Shown here in pieces: positions 34,888-44,001 of a DNA stretch of 64,000 nt. The position numbers and the translations under genes are program-made. The stretch covers positions 1 through 64,000 of the forward strand of contig CAZEKB010000033.1 of the NCBI GenBank assembly GCA_964512225.1. Direction: 5' to 3'. Position 1 is the first letter of the stretch, and every line of letters starts with the position of its first letter. The stretch comes from CAZEKB01 sp964512225. Lineage in GTDB: Bacteria > Myxococcota_A > UBA796 > UBA9615. Under the pieces are notes generated by a model. That model worked only from the letters and a program-made list of their open reading frames with translations. It had not been told where the DNA came from and did no database searches.

Positions 34888-37023
34888 TCAGCGCTGCAGG
34901 CGGGCGGCGAGGGCCGCGAGCACGCCCGCGGCGACCGGCGGGTGGTCGCCGAGGAGACCGCGGAACGCGGGGCCGGGGAGCACGAGGACGTCGCACGCCG
35001 AGGCGGCGCGGACGCTCGCCGCCCGGGGGGCGGGGGAGAGCACCGCGAGCTCGCCGATGTACGCGCCGGGGCCCGGGCGCTCCACCTCGACCCCGTCGCG
35101 TTCGACCACGAAGCTGCCGGACAGCAGGAGGTAGACGTCGTCGCCGGGATCGCCCTGGGCGCAGAGCACCTGCCCGCCGTCCAGGGTCCGTCGCCGGGCG
35201 ACGTCCGCCACCCGGGCGAGGTCGCCGGGGGGGAGGCCGGCGAGGAGGTCGACGCGCCGCAGCGGTAGGACCGGGTCCAGCTCGGGGACGGGCGCTCCCG
35301 CGAGCCGGGCGGCGGCGGCGCGGACCCATCGGTCGGGGTCGTGCTCGGCGACGGTCGAGAGGTCGACCGGGTCGGGCCCCGGCGGCGGGGGTTCGAAGGG
35401 TCGCCCCGCGGTCGCCAGGATCGCCCGCAGCGCGTCGGCCACCGGCCGCCCGGCGTGGTCGCACGCGTAGGCCAGGAAGTCGTGCTCGGGGGAGGGCCCG
35501 TCCGCCGCCGCGGCGGTCGACGCCAGCGCCGACAGCCGCGCCTCGTGCCCGCCGATGCGCTCGGCGAGCGCCCCTGCCGGGTCCAGGAGCGCGGTGACGG
35601 CGGCCTCGTGGGCGGCCTGGTCGACGCCGTAGCGCCGTCGGAGGCGCTCGAGGGTGGGCGCGTCGGCGACCTCGACGATCCCCGCCAGCTCGCGCCCGTA
35701 CTGCTCTCGCTGCAGGGCGGCCTCCCGCGCGCGTTCGTCGAAGAGGTCCCGGGTGCGGGACTCGAGCTTCGCGATGATCTTGTCGTGCTCGGAGTCCGAG
35801 ATGCCGAGCCGCCCCCGGATCGAGGCGAGGAGGACCAGCCCCGCGCGCCCGAGCACGCCCTCGGCGGCGAGCTCCTTCACCGTCTCGGCGTAGGCGTCGA
35901 GGCGCTCCTTGCGGGCCCGCGCTCGCTCGCCGTGGAGGGTCACGAGCTCGGCGGCGCTGCGGCCCTCGATCGCGTCGTCCCAGCGCCACTTGCGGGCGAG
36001 GCGCTTGGCGAATCGCTCCTGCACGAAGGTATCCTGATCGCGGCCCCAGCGGCGGACGAGGACGAGGGTGGACGCCAGCACCACGGCGAAGGCGCAGGCT
36101 CGCTGGACCCACGGGGGGAACGTGAGGAGCGTGGGCGCCCCGGCGAAGGCGTAGAAGATGTTGAAGGCAACGAACCCCGCGAGCGCGAGGGACCGGTGCA
36201 GGACGACCGCCTCCGCCCCGCCCCGGGCCGACGCCGCCCGCCGGCAGCTCTCGAACAGCCCGAAGCTCAGGCCGCCGCCGACGAGCAAGGCGAGGGGGGC
36301 GGAAACGAGGACGGGGACGGTCGCGGGAGCGGGCATGACCCGCGTCCAGTCGCCGCTGAAGTACCAGTCCCAGTCCCCCGCGTGCAGGAAATAGTGCCCG
36401 TAGAAGGCCGCGACCACGCCGGGGAACGCGTAGTAGACGAGGCGGCGAGCGCGGCTGTCGGGGTCCTTCCAGTAGGCCTGCTCGACGTCGATGTCCGGAC
36501 ACCGGGGCTTGCAGGCGGAGCAGCTCGCGCACTGGGAGTTGGCCGCTCCGAAGAGGCGGACAGGCTCCGTGTAGAGCTTCTCGATCGTGCCCACGGGGCA
36601 CAGGTAGTTGCACCAGGTCTTGCCGCGGTAGGCCGCGCCCACCACCGCGGCCGTGAGAGCCAGCCCCACGAGGACGGCGGCGAGGGCGGGAGCCGAGCCG
36701 TTGATGAGGACGAGGCGCAGCACGAGGGCCGCCACCAGCAGGCCGGCCTGGACCGCGAGGCCCCAGCGCTGCAGGAACGGGCCCGCCTTGCGGGTCCCGG
36801 CTCGGCCGAGGCGGCCCGGGATCGAGGCGAAGAACGCGAGGGGGCAGATGCGGCGCCAGGCGTGGAAGCCGAGCACCACGATCCCCAGGGGGAGGGCCGC
36901 GATCGCCACGGTCCAGAGCCACCGGCGGCCGTCCCCGTGGCCCAGCACGGCGGCGACGGCCGCGGCGTAGGCGAGGACGAGGATCCCGCGCGCCCCGGCG
37001 TCGATCCGGGACGCCGCGGTCAG
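34888..37023 (-). CDS. Membrane Fe-S protein (NapH/CcoG-like) fused to a cyclic nucleotide-binding domain
   Basis: From CTG 37023 the protein has 711 residues. The N-terminal half has six or so membrane segments and cysteine motifs WCNYLCPVG (about 135-143) and CASCSACKPRC (about 160-172), a NapH/CcoG-type polyferredoxin site. A long coiled, charged region follows (about 300-450), then ARM-like helices, and a cyclic-nucleotide-binding (Crp-type) domain at the end (about 590-711, GDPGDDVYLLLSGSFVVERDG, YIGELAVL). It could tie electron transfer to a nucleotide signal. In-frame ATG 37188 would overlap tpx by 169 bases with Arg/His-rich shadow sequence, so the CTG overlapping the tpx stop (CTGA) is preferred. 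Confidence 0.72.
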   Translation of the reverse strand: MTAASRIDAGARGILVLAYAAAVAAVLGHGDGRRWLWTVAIAALPLGIVVLGFHAWRRICPLAFFASIPGRLGRAGTRKAGPFLQRWGLAVQAGLLVAALVLRLVLINGSAPALAAVLVGLALTAAVVGAAYRGKTWCNYLCPVGTIEKLYTEPVRLFGAANSQCASCSACKPRCPDIDVEQAYWKDPDSRARRLVYYAFPGVVAAFYGHYFLHAGDWDWYFSGDWTRVMPAPATVPVLVSAPLALLVGGGLSFGLFESCRRAASARGGAEAVVLHRSLALAGFVAFNIFYAFAGAPTLLTFPPWVQRACAFAVVLASTLVLVRRWGRDQDTFVQERFAKRLARKWRWDDAIEGRSAAELVTLHGERARARKERLDAYAETVKELAAEGVLGRAGLVLLASIRGRLGISDSEHDKIIAKLESRTRDLFDERAREAALQREQYGRELAGIVEVADAPTLERLRRRYGVDQAAHEAAVTALLDPAGALAERIGGHEARLSALASTAAAADGPSPEHDFLAYACDHAGRPVADALRAILATAGRPFEPPPPGPDPVDLSTVAEHDPDRWVRAAAARLAGAPVPELDPVLPLRRVDLLAGLPPGDLARVADVARRRTLDGGQVLCAQGDPGDDVYLLLSGSFVVERDGVEVERPGPGAYIGELAVLSPAPRAASVRAASACDVLVLPGPAFRGLLGDHPPVAAGVLAALAARLQR

Positions 37024-37622
37024 GGCTTCATCTTCGCGAGGATGGCGGCGACGGCGTCGAGGGCGGCGGTGTAGTTCGGCTCGTCCGGCTGGTCCGGGAC
37101 GATCTCCTGGTAGGTGACCGTGCCGGTGGAGTCGACGACGGAGACGGACCGCGCGAGCAGCCCCGTCTCCTTGATGTAGAGACCCCACGACTTGCCGAAG
37201 GCCCCCGACTCGTAGTCGCTGAGGGGCCGGACCTGGTCGATCCCGTGGGTCTCGCAGGAGCGGTTCCAGGCGGCGGGCAGGTCACGGCTCACCACGACGA
37301 CCTCGACGCGCTCGTCGAGGTCCGCCGCCTTCGAGTTGAACTGGCGCGTGGAGAGGGAGCAGGTGGCCGTGTCGATCGAGGGGAGCACGTAGACGACCCG
37401 CACGCGGCCGTCCGCGGGGTCCACGGTGACGACGTCGCCCGTTTTCGGGTCGCGGGCGGTGATCTTCGGGGCCTTGCTCCCCACGCCGACGGCGGGTCCG
37501 ACGAGCGTGTACTGCGTGTCGCCGCGGCGGTGGAGGCCGGTGCGTTCGTCGTCGTCGGCCTGGGCTGCGGGAACGGTCAGCGTCACCAGCGCGGCAGCGA
37601 CGACGAGAATCCAAGTGCGCAT
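37020..37622 (-). CDS. tpx: Exported thiol peroxidase
   Basis: The 200-residue protein has a signal peptide (about 1-22) and the Tpx active site VYVLPSIDTATCSLSTRQFN with peroxidatic Cys88, and resolving Cys123 35 residues later, as in Tpx. It reduces peroxides, here outside the cytoplasm. GGAGGAG lies eight bases before ATG 37622. The start overlaps the end of the kinase gene by 40 bases and the downstream Fe-S gene overlaps its stop, so all three minus-strand genes look co-transcribed. Confidence 0.87.
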   Translation of the reverse strand: MRTWILVVAAALVTLTVPAAQADDDERTGLHRRGDTQYTLVGPAVGVGSKAPKITARDPKTGDVVTVDPADGRVRVVYVLPSIDTATCSLSTRQFNSKAADLDERVEVVVVSRDLPAAWNRSCETHGIDQVRPLSDYESGAFGKSWGLYIKETGLLARSVSVVDSTGTVTYQEIVPDQPDEPNYTAALDAVAAILAKMKP

Positions 37623-38596
37623 CGAGATCTCCTCCGTCGGGGAGTGTACCCGGCGGCTCGAACCGCTGCGGCGAGGGCCGACGCGTCGGGGATCCGGCGC
37701 TCCACGAGCGGCTCGAGCGCGCCCCGCACCACCGCCTCCAGGGCGGGGGGGACGGGGACTCCGTCGCGCCCCTCGAGGTCCTCGAAGCGACCGTGGACGG
37801 CGGCGAGGAGGAGGGCGGGGAGGTTCGGAGCCAGGAACGCGCGCGATCCGCACAGCAGCTCGAAGAGGACGGCGCCCAGGCTGAAGACGTCGGCCGGGGG
37901 GCCCAGGTCCTCGCGGCCCATCGCCTGCTCCGGGCTCATGTAGCCGGGGGTGCCGACGGTGAGGCCGTCCATCGTGAGCGGGGTCTCCACGAGCATGGCG
38001 CCCCGGCCGTCCGGCGCCTCGCCCGCGGCGGCGCGCACGCGGGCCACGCCCCAGTCGAGGACGAGCACCTCGCCGAAGGAGCCGAGCATGACGTTGTCGG
38101 GCTTGAGGTCCCGGTGGAGGACGCCCCGATCGTGAGCGTAGGCGACGGCCTCGCACACCCGGGTGAACGCCTCGAGGAGGCGCTCGCGAGTCCAGACGCG
38201 GGCGGTCTCGGGATCGCCCGAGCGGAGGGCGCGCAGCACGTCGCGCAGGGAGCGCCCCGTGATGTGCTTCATGGCGAAGTAGAGGCGGCCGTCGTCCGTG
38301 CGGCCGACGTCGTGTACGGGGACGATCCCGGGGTGCTCGAGCTGGGAGGTCACCCGCGCCTCGGCGAGGAAGCGCTCCACCGCGTCCTGCTCGTCGAGGA
38401 CGTGGGCGTGCAGCACCTTGATGGCGACGGTGCGACGGAGCTCGGGATCCCAGGCCTCCAGAACCACGCCCATGCCCCCCGAGCCGAGCTCCCGGAGGAT
38501 GCGGTAGCGCCCGAAGCGGGTGCCGGGGCCCCCTTCGACGGCGTGGAGGTGGATGAGCGTGGAGGCGGCGCTGAGCGAGACGGCGGTGGAGGACAT
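37583..38596 (-). CDS. Ser/Thr protein kinase (Hanks type)
   Basis: The 337-residue protein is almost only a kinase domain (about 28-325): GSGGMG loop, Ala-Ile-Lys (VAIKVLHAH), the catalytic loop HRDLKPDN, a DWG in place of DFG (VLDWGVAR), GTPGYMSPEQ and VFSLGAVLFELLCG. The family in Myxococcota often carries C-terminal sensor domains; this one ends shortly after the domain, with no membrane segment. DWG is frequent in PknB-like relatives of this phylum. It may phosphorylate FHA-domain proteins such as that at 28339. Confidence 0.85.
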   Translation of the reverse strand: MSSTAVSLSAASTLIHLHAVEGGPGTRFGRYRILRELGSGGMGVVLEAWDPELRRTVAIKVLHAHVLDEQDAVERFLAEARVTSQLEHPGIVPVHDVGRTDDGRLYFAMKHITGRSLRDVLRALRSGDPETARVWTRERLLEAFTRVCEAVAYAHDRGVLHRDLKPDNVMLGSFGEVLVLDWGVARVRAAAGEAPDGRGAMLVETPLTMDGLTVGTPGYMSPEQAMGREDLGPPADVFSLGAVLFELLCGSRAFLAPNLPALLLAAVHGRFEDLEGRDGVPVPPALEAVVRGALEPLVERRIPDASALAAAVRAAGYTPRRRRSRCALGFSSSLPRW

Positions 38597-38750
38597 GGGC
38601 GGGGCTCCGGGAAGGCAGCAGAGATGCCCCCCGGGGGAGCAACCCCCGTGCCGGCGGCGCGATGGGGAGGCGTCGTGCGTTCAGGGGAGGGTGGGACGGG
38701 GTGTTTCACGCAGGAGGCGGGGTGTTTCGCTGCTAGGGTCCCCGCGTTTC

Positions 38751-39440
38751 ATGTCGCGACCCGCGTTCAGCTTCTTCATCCCCTTCTTCAACGAGGAGGC
38801 GTCCCTGCGGCGCGCCGTGGAGGAGAGCCTCGCGGCGTTCGCGGAGCTCGACGACATCGAGATCGTGCTCGTGGACGACGGCTCCGCCGACGCGTCGCCC
38901 GGGATGGCGGACGCCTACGCGGCGGAGCACGATCGGGTGCGGGTGGTGCGTCACGCCGTCAACCGGGGCTACGGCCCCGCGGTGTGTACGGGGTTCCGAG
39001 AGTCCCGGGGCGCGATCGTCGGCTACACGGACGCCGACCTGCCGGTGGACCCGCGGCGCTACCTCGAGGGGCTGCAGCGGATGCACGACCTCGACGTGCT
39101 GGTGGGACACCCCCGCGGCTACGTGCAGCGTCGCCACCGCAAGCTCTACACGAAGGGCTACAACGCCCTGATTCGCGCGATGTTCGGCGTGCGGGTCACC
39201 AACATCAACTTCAGCTTCAAGCTGCTGCGCCGCCACGTGATCGACGGGCTCTCGCTGGACGCCGTGTCGGGGTTCGTCGACGCGCAGATCGTGATCGAGG
39301 CGCACCGCGGGGGCGCTACGATCGGGGAGATGCCGGTCGACTACCAGCCGCGCGAGGCGGGGATCTCGCACTTCGACAGCCCCCTGGCGGCCGTCCCGAC
39401 GGCTCGGGAGGCGCTGTCCTGGTGGATGAGGACGCGCTGA
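38751..39440 (+). CDS. Family 2 glycosyltransferase (polyprenyl-phosphate type)
   Basis: The 229-residue protein has FFIPFFNEE at the N-terminus, the DDGSADAS sugar-nucleotide site (about 45) and YTDADLPVD (DXD-like, about 98), typical of short GT2 enzymes of the DPM1/ArnC group. No transmembrane tail is present. TAGGGT lies 11 bases before ATG 38751. Three bases separate its stop from the next gene. It likely makes an activated sugar for the pathway encoded by the genes that follow. Confidence 0.82.
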   Translation: MSRPAFSFFIPFFNEEASLRRAVEESLAAFAELDDIEIVLVDDGSADASPGMADAYAAEHDRVRVVRHAVNRGYGPAVCTGFRESRGAIVGYTDADLPVDPRRYLEGLQRMHDLDVLVGHPRGYVQRRHRKLYTKGYNALIRAMFGVRVTNINFSFKLLRRHVIDGLSLDAVSGFVDAQIVIEAHRGGATIGEMPVDYQPREAGISHFDSPLAAVPTAREALSWWMRTR

Positions 39441-39443
39441 CCC

Positions 39444-41078
39444 GTGCACGTCACCCTCATCAACCCGCCGCAGGTCTTCAGCAGGTTCCAGGTCGCGGCC
39501 GGGATCACGCCGCCCCTGGGCGTGGCGTACCTCGCCGCGTACCTGCGTGAGCACGGGGTCGAGCCGACTGTCGTCGACGCGCTGGGCGAGGCCCCCTCGC
39601 GGGTGACCCCGTTCCGGGGCCCGGCTCTCCTGCGCGGCCTGGATCTCCAGCAGACGGTCGACCGGGTCGACCCGCGGACTCGGCTGATCGGCATCAGCAA
39701 CCTGTTCTCCTTCGCCTACCCGGCGGTCGAGGAGCTGGTCGCCGGGCTCAAAGCGCGCCTCTCGGGCGTGCCGATCGTGCTCGGCGGCCCGCACCCCGGG
39801 GCGCTGTGGGAGCGCTGCCTGGACGACCCGAACGTCGACTACGTGGTCTCCGGGGAGGGCGAGCAGCCGCTGCTGGAGCTGTGCGAGCACCTCGACGGCC
39901 GCCGCGGCCTCGACGACCTGGAGGCGGTGGCGTTCCGCCGCGGCGAGGAGCGGGTGCACGTCCCCCAGAAGCGCACCCTGATCCGCAAGGTCGAGGACAT
40001 CCCGTGGCCCGCCCGCGACCTGCTGCCGATGGAGAACTACGTCGCCACGCAGGAGGCGCACGGGCCGGTCACGAGCCGGTGGACGAGCATCCTGAGCTCG
40101 CGGGGCTGCCCCTACGGCTGCACGTTCTGCGAGAGCCGCAATACCCGCTGGCGTGCGCGGCCGGCGGCGGACGTGGTCGACGAGATCGAGCACTGCGTGG
40201 ACCGATGGAAGATCCGCGACTTCCACTTCGAAGACGACAACATGACGATCAGCCGCCGGCGGATCCTGGAGATGGCGGCCGAGCTCGACCGTCGGGGGCT
40301 GGGGATCGACTGGCAGACGCCCAACGGCATCCGCGCCAGCGTCACGGACGAGGCGACGCTCGAGGCGATGCGGTCGTCGGGGTGCCGGCACATCACGCTC
40401 GCTCCCGAGAGCGGGTCGCCTCGCGTGCTCCGGGACATCGTCCAGAAGGGCAAGGACTTCGAGCTCGACCAGCTGGTGGAGGTGGCCGAGCTCGCCCACG
40501 GGATGGGGATGAAGGTGGCCTCCTACTTCATCCTCGGGCTGCCCGGGGAGCGCGAGGAGGACGTCGAGCTCACGATCGCGTACAGCCGTCGACTCGCGCG
40601 GGCGGGGGTGGACGAGGTCGGCTTCGGGCTGTTCATTCCCCTGCCGGGGACGCCCCTGTGGGACGAGCTCGGCAGCCGCGTCGACGACCTCGATCTGCTC
40701 TCGCTGTTGACGGTCGACGACCTCGACTCGTCGGTGTCGTTCAACGACGACCTCGACGACGACGACCTGCGCAGGCTGCGCCGCAAGGCGTACATGCTCT
40801 TCTTCCTGACGCGCCTCCGGCACCACCCCCGGGGGTTCCTGCGCATGGCGGCGAACGTGCTGAAGTCGCGCCAGGAGACCAAGACGGACCGCGTGCTGAT
40901 CAGCCTGCTGGACCGGATCCGAGGGGACGCGGGAGAGGGCCGCACGCTGCTCGCGTACCCGTACGACGCGGCCCGGACCGTCAAGGTGTTGCTCCAGGCC
41001 GAGAGCGGGTACGCGTTCGAGAATGGCCCCTTGAAGACGCTTCGCCTCATGTTCCGTCGCCGCCGCGCGCCGCCGTGA
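39444..41078 (+). CDS. B12-binding radical SAM enzyme
   Basis: The 544-residue protein has an N-terminal cobalamin-binding domain (about 1-150, LINPPQ, GVAYLAAYLREHG, IVLGGPHP) and a radical SAM domain with the CxxxCxxC cluster motif CPYGCTFC (Cys222, 226, 229) plus the ELP-like helix region. C-terminal helices (about 450-544) are typical of class B enzymes. Such enzymes methylate unactivated carbons or rearrange sugars and lipids, as in hopanoid modification. Start GTG 39444 is three bases after the glycosyltransferase stop. The ATGA/GTGA overlap with the next gene shows tight coupling. Confidence 0.83.
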   Translation: MHVTLINPPQVFSRFQVAAGITPPLGVAYLAAYLREHGVEPTVVDALGEAPSRVTPFRGPALLRGLDLQQTVDRVDPRTRLIGISNLFSFAYPAVEELVAGLKARLSGVPIVLGGPHPGALWERCLDDPNVDYVVSGEGEQPLLELCEHLDGRRGLDDLEAVAFRRGEERVHVPQKRTLIRKVEDIPWPARDLLPMENYVATQEAHGPVTSRWTSILSSRGCPYGCTFCESRNTRWRARPAADVVDEIEHCVDRWKIRDFHFEDDNMTISRRRILEMAAELDRRGLGIDWQTPNGIRASVTDEATLEAMRSSGCRHITLAPESGSPRVLRDIVQKGKDFELDQLVEVAELAHGMGMKVASYFILGLPGEREEDVELTIAYSRRLARAGVDEVGFGLFIPLPGTPLWDELGSRVDDLDLLSLLTVDDLDSSVSFNDDLDDDDLRRLRRKAYMLFFLTRLRHHPRGFLRMAANVLKSRQETKTDRVLISLLDRIRGDAGEGRTLLAYPYDAARTVKVLLQAESGYAFENGPLKTLRLMFRRRRAPP

Positions 41079-41920
41079 AGCGGCTCATCGTGAGCGCCGA
41101 CGACGTCGGCCTGGTCCCGGGCATCACCGCGGGCGCGCTGCGGGCCTTGCGGGACGGGATCGTGACGTCGATCTCGGTGATGACCGCGACGTCGGGGTGG
41201 GACGCGACCCGCGCCGCGCTCGTCGACGCGGGGGTGACCCACGTGGGCGTCCACATGACCCTGTGCGAGGGCCGCCCGGTCCTCGCCGCGGAGCGGATCC
41301 CCACGCTCGTGGACCCCTCCGGTGCGTTTCCGATCGACTTCGGGGCGGTGGTCCGGCGGGTGGCGACGGGGCGGGTCGATCGCGGCGAGCTGACCCGCGA
41401 GTGGATCGCCCAGGTGCGGCGGGCGCAGGAGGCGGGGTTTCGGGTCACGCACGTGGACGGCCACAAGCACGCGCACCTGCTCCCGGGGCTCCCGCGGGTG
41501 TGTCGGGCGGTGCTCGAAGCGACCGGAGTCCAGGGCCTGCGCCGGCCGCACGAGCCCGGTCCCGGTCCGCGGCGAGGGGTCCGCGCGGCCCTCTCCCTGG
41601 CTTCGACCGCCGCGGGGCGGTGCGGACGGGCCCCGGATCGGTGCGTCGGGATCGGCGTGGCGGGCGGGCTGACGGAGGACCGGCTGCTGGAGCTGCTGGG
41701 CAGGCTGCCCGACGGCACCTCGGAGCTGGTGTCCCACCCCGGGGCAGGCGGGGCGCAGCTCGTGACCGCCATGGAGGCGGACGGGCTGGCCTGGGGGCGC
41801 GACTACGGGTTCGGGGACGAGCTCGCGGCGCTGACGTCGCCCCGGGTGCGGGCGGCGGTGGAGGCGGCGGACATCGAGCTGATCTCCTGGGCGACGTTCC
41901 TCGAGGGCGCGCCGGTCTAG
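41075..41920 (+). CDS. YdjC/ChbG-type carbohydrate deacetylase
   Basis: The 281-residue protein has IVSADDVGL (residues 5-13), the metal-binding Asp-Asp, GVHMTLCEGRPVL (about 72) and HVDGHKHAHLLPGL (about 130), all family hallmarks. It removes an N-acetyl group from an amino-sugar, possibly lipid-linked. GTG 41075 overlaps the stop of the radical SAM gene. Its end overlaps the end of the opposing membrane protein gene by four bases. Confidence 0.82.
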   Translation: MKRLIVSADDVGLVPGITAGALRALRDGIVTSISVMTATSGWDATRAALVDAGVTHVGVHMTLCEGRPVLAAERIPTLVDPSGAFPIDFGAVVRRVATGRVDRGELTREWIAQVRRAQEAGFRVTHVDGHKHAHLLPGLPRVCRAVLEATGVQGLRRPHEPGPGPRRGVRAALSLASTAAGRCGRAPDRCVGIGVAGGLTEDRLLELLGRLPDGTSELVSHPGAGGAQLVTAMEADGLAWGRDYGFGDELAALTSPRVRAAVEAADIELISWATFLEGAPV

Positions 41921-44001
41921 GGGACGACGAAGGGGTCCACGGAGTCGCCCGCGCGCCAGGAGGCCCGGGCGTCGGCGAAGGCCCAGCCCCGGGCGAAGCC
42001 GTCCGCGAGGGCCGGCTCCCACCCCGCGAGGCTCTCGGGAGACCACTGCGTCGTGGGCGCGATCCGGCGCAGCCTGGAGGCCGCCCCGTAGACGATGTTC
42101 GGGCCGAACTCCGCCGACGTGAAGAGCGGGTGGCCGCCGCGGCCGAAGAGGGCCTCGGGCGTCGTCACGCGGGCGAGCTCGGTGTCGACGTGCAGGCGCC
42201 CGATGAGCGGGCACAGCGGGCGCGTCCCCCAGGACGTGGCCGCGCAGGCGGCGCGCACGAACGTCGTGCCGCGGCCTTGGACGGCGTCGAAGGGGAGGCC
42301 CTCCTGGAACCCGCGCAGCAGCACCTCGCCCCGCTCGGGGCCGAGCGACTCGGCGTTGGCGAACACGCCCGCGACGAGCTCCTCGACGGGGATCTCGGCG
42401 TGGCTGTGGGGGGCGTCGCCGAGGACCCGGCCCATGCCCTGGACCAGGAACGGCACGTCCTTGGGCAGCGGCCGCCCCCAGTGCTCCTCGAACTCGTCGA
42501 GGCGGCGGCTCAGGTACGCCGGATCCGCCACGAGCTTGGTCGCGTCGGCCGCCCAGTAGCGGCCCGCGGCGCGCCGGTGGGCGGCGCGGCTGATCGGGTC
42601 CGGGTGCCCGCACCGGACGTGCCAGTACATCCCGGGCCCCCGGCCGAGGCCGGGCCCGTAGAAGCCGAGGTAGGAGAAAGGGTCCAGCTCGTCGCGGAGC
42701 TGGTCGGGCTCGGCGTAGTGCTCCGCGTCCAGGGCGGCGGCCCAAGCCCCCGCGCCGACGACCCAGAGCACGCCGAAGGATGCCGCCCGGGTCCACCTCC
42801 ATCGCCACAGCAGCCCCGCGGCGCCCGCCAGGCCCAGGGTCCAGGCGAGCTGGATCGGCACGACGTAGCGCGGCGCCGGGACCCCGGGGGCGCCGACCAC
42901 GACGGGGTCCGCGAGGGTCTGCAGGATGGTCGGGTCGACCCGGAAGGGGGCCACGACGTAGCTCGCCGCGTAGCCCGCCCCCAGGGCCAGGAGGACCGCG
43001 GCCGCCCACCCCGCAGCCCGGGTCGGGGCCTTCGCGAGTGAGCCGAGGGCCGCCGCCAGGAGGCCGATCCCCACGAGCCACGCCGCCGACCAGGTGCGGC
43101 CCGCCCACGCGAACAGCTCGAGGTGGTGGCGGTCGCCCGCGTCGCCCGCGATCGCGAACAGGTAGGGGCGGAGCGTGACGCCGAGGGCCTCGAGGGTCTT
43201 TTCGGCGTACGCGGGGGTCGCCGACTCCGCCCGGATCGCCCCCATGACCTCGCGGAATACGAGGCCGAAGCCGCGGTTCGCGAGGGGGCCCCCGTCGGCG
43301 GTGAGGAAGAGCGCGTTGGCGGCCCCCAGGAGTGGGAACCCGAGGAGGCCGACGGCGCATCCGGCGAGGGCCCGCAGGCCGCCGGGCGCGAGGGCGACGA
43401 GCAGCGCGGGCCCCGCGGCCACGGCCGTCCGGATGTACCAGGCCCCGAAGGCGAGGGCCGCCCCCGCGGCGAGACCGCGTCTCCAGGTCGGCGGGCCGCG
43501 GCCGGAGACGGCGATGGCGAGGGGCACGAGGCCGTAGAGGAACCCCGACGAGTGGCCCCCCGCGGGGGTGAGGAGGCCGTCCTTGATCACGAACGGGGAC
43601 GCCGCGAGCAGCAGGAGGAAGGCGACGGCGCCGACGGGCCCGGTGAGCCGACGGAGCAGGACGACACCGGCGGCCGCGATCCCCATGGCGTAGGCGAGGC
43701 CGTACCACTTCCAGGCGAGGAGGTGGTCGCCGAAGACGGCGAACCCCAGGGCCGACAGCAGGGCGTCGACCACGCTCGATCCCTGGTAGACGTTCCCCTG
43801 GAACCACCTCAGCTGCTGGATGTGGCCGTGCAGCAGCTCGCGGCCCGCGGTGGGGACGAGCAGGGACTCGTGGTCGTGCAGGTAGGCCGCGTGACCCTCG
43901 AGGCGCACGAGGAAGGCGGCCCCCACCACCGCGACCCCGAGGGCCCAGGCGGCCGCCTCGAGCGCCGCCCGCCGACGCTCAGAAGAGGTGGTCGTGGTCA
44001 T
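41917..44001 (-). CDS. GT-C-like integral membrane protein
   Basis: The 694-residue protein has about twelve hydrophobic segments in residues 15-410 and a soluble C-terminal part (about 420-694) with several Cys. The first extracytoplasmic loop has HDHESLLVPTAGRELLHG (about 42-60), which fits the Asp/Glu-containing loop of GT-C enzymes that use lipid-linked sugars. It could transfer a sugar to a lipid or protein outside the membrane. It is convergent with the deacetylase gene and overlaps the upstream gene by 23 bases. Confidence 0.62.
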   Translation of the reverse strand: MTTTTSSERRRAALEAAAWALGVAVVGAAFLVRLEGHAAYLHDHESLLVPTAGRELLHGHIQQLRWFQGNVYQGSSVVDALLSALGFAVFGDHLLAWKWYGLAYAMGIAAAGVVLLRRLTGPVGAVAFLLLLAASPFVIKDGLLTPAGGHSSGFLYGLVPLAIAVSGRGPPTWRRGLAAGAALAFGAWYIRTAVAAGPALLVALAPGGLRALAGCAVGLLGFPLLGAANALFLTADGGPLANRGFGLVFREVMGAIRAESATPAYAEKTLEALGVTLRPYLFAIAGDAGDRHHLELFAWAGRTWSAAWLVGIGLLAAALGSLAKAPTRAAGWAAAVLLALGAGYAASYVVAPFRVDPTILQTLADPVVVGAPGVPAPRYVVPIQLAWTLGLAGAAGLLWRWRWTRAASFGVLWVVGAGAWAAALDAEHYAEPDQLRDELDPFSYLGFYGPGLGRGPGMYWHVRCGHPDPISRAAHRRAAGRYWAADATKLVADPAYLSRRLDEFEEHWGRPLPKDVPFLVQGMGRVLGDAPHSHAEIPVEELVAGVFANAESLGPERGEVLLRGFQEGLPFDAVQGRGTTFVRAACAATSWGTRPLCPLIGRLHVDTELARVTTPEALFGRGGHPLFTSAEFGPNIVYGAASRLRRIAPTTQWSPESLAGWEPALADGFARGWAFADARASWRAGDSVDPFVVP

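Noticed and set aside
34888..37188. ATG 37188 as start of the Fe-S/cNMP protein
   Set aside because: It would read Arg/His-rich shadow sequence across tpx; CTG 37023 at the tpx stop gives a sensible N-terminus.
38751..41920. Firm assignment of the three genes as hpnI, hpnJ, hpnK
   Set aside because: Gene order and families are similar, but the glycosyltransferase is much shorter than HpnI and has no membrane tail, so only the analogy is kept.
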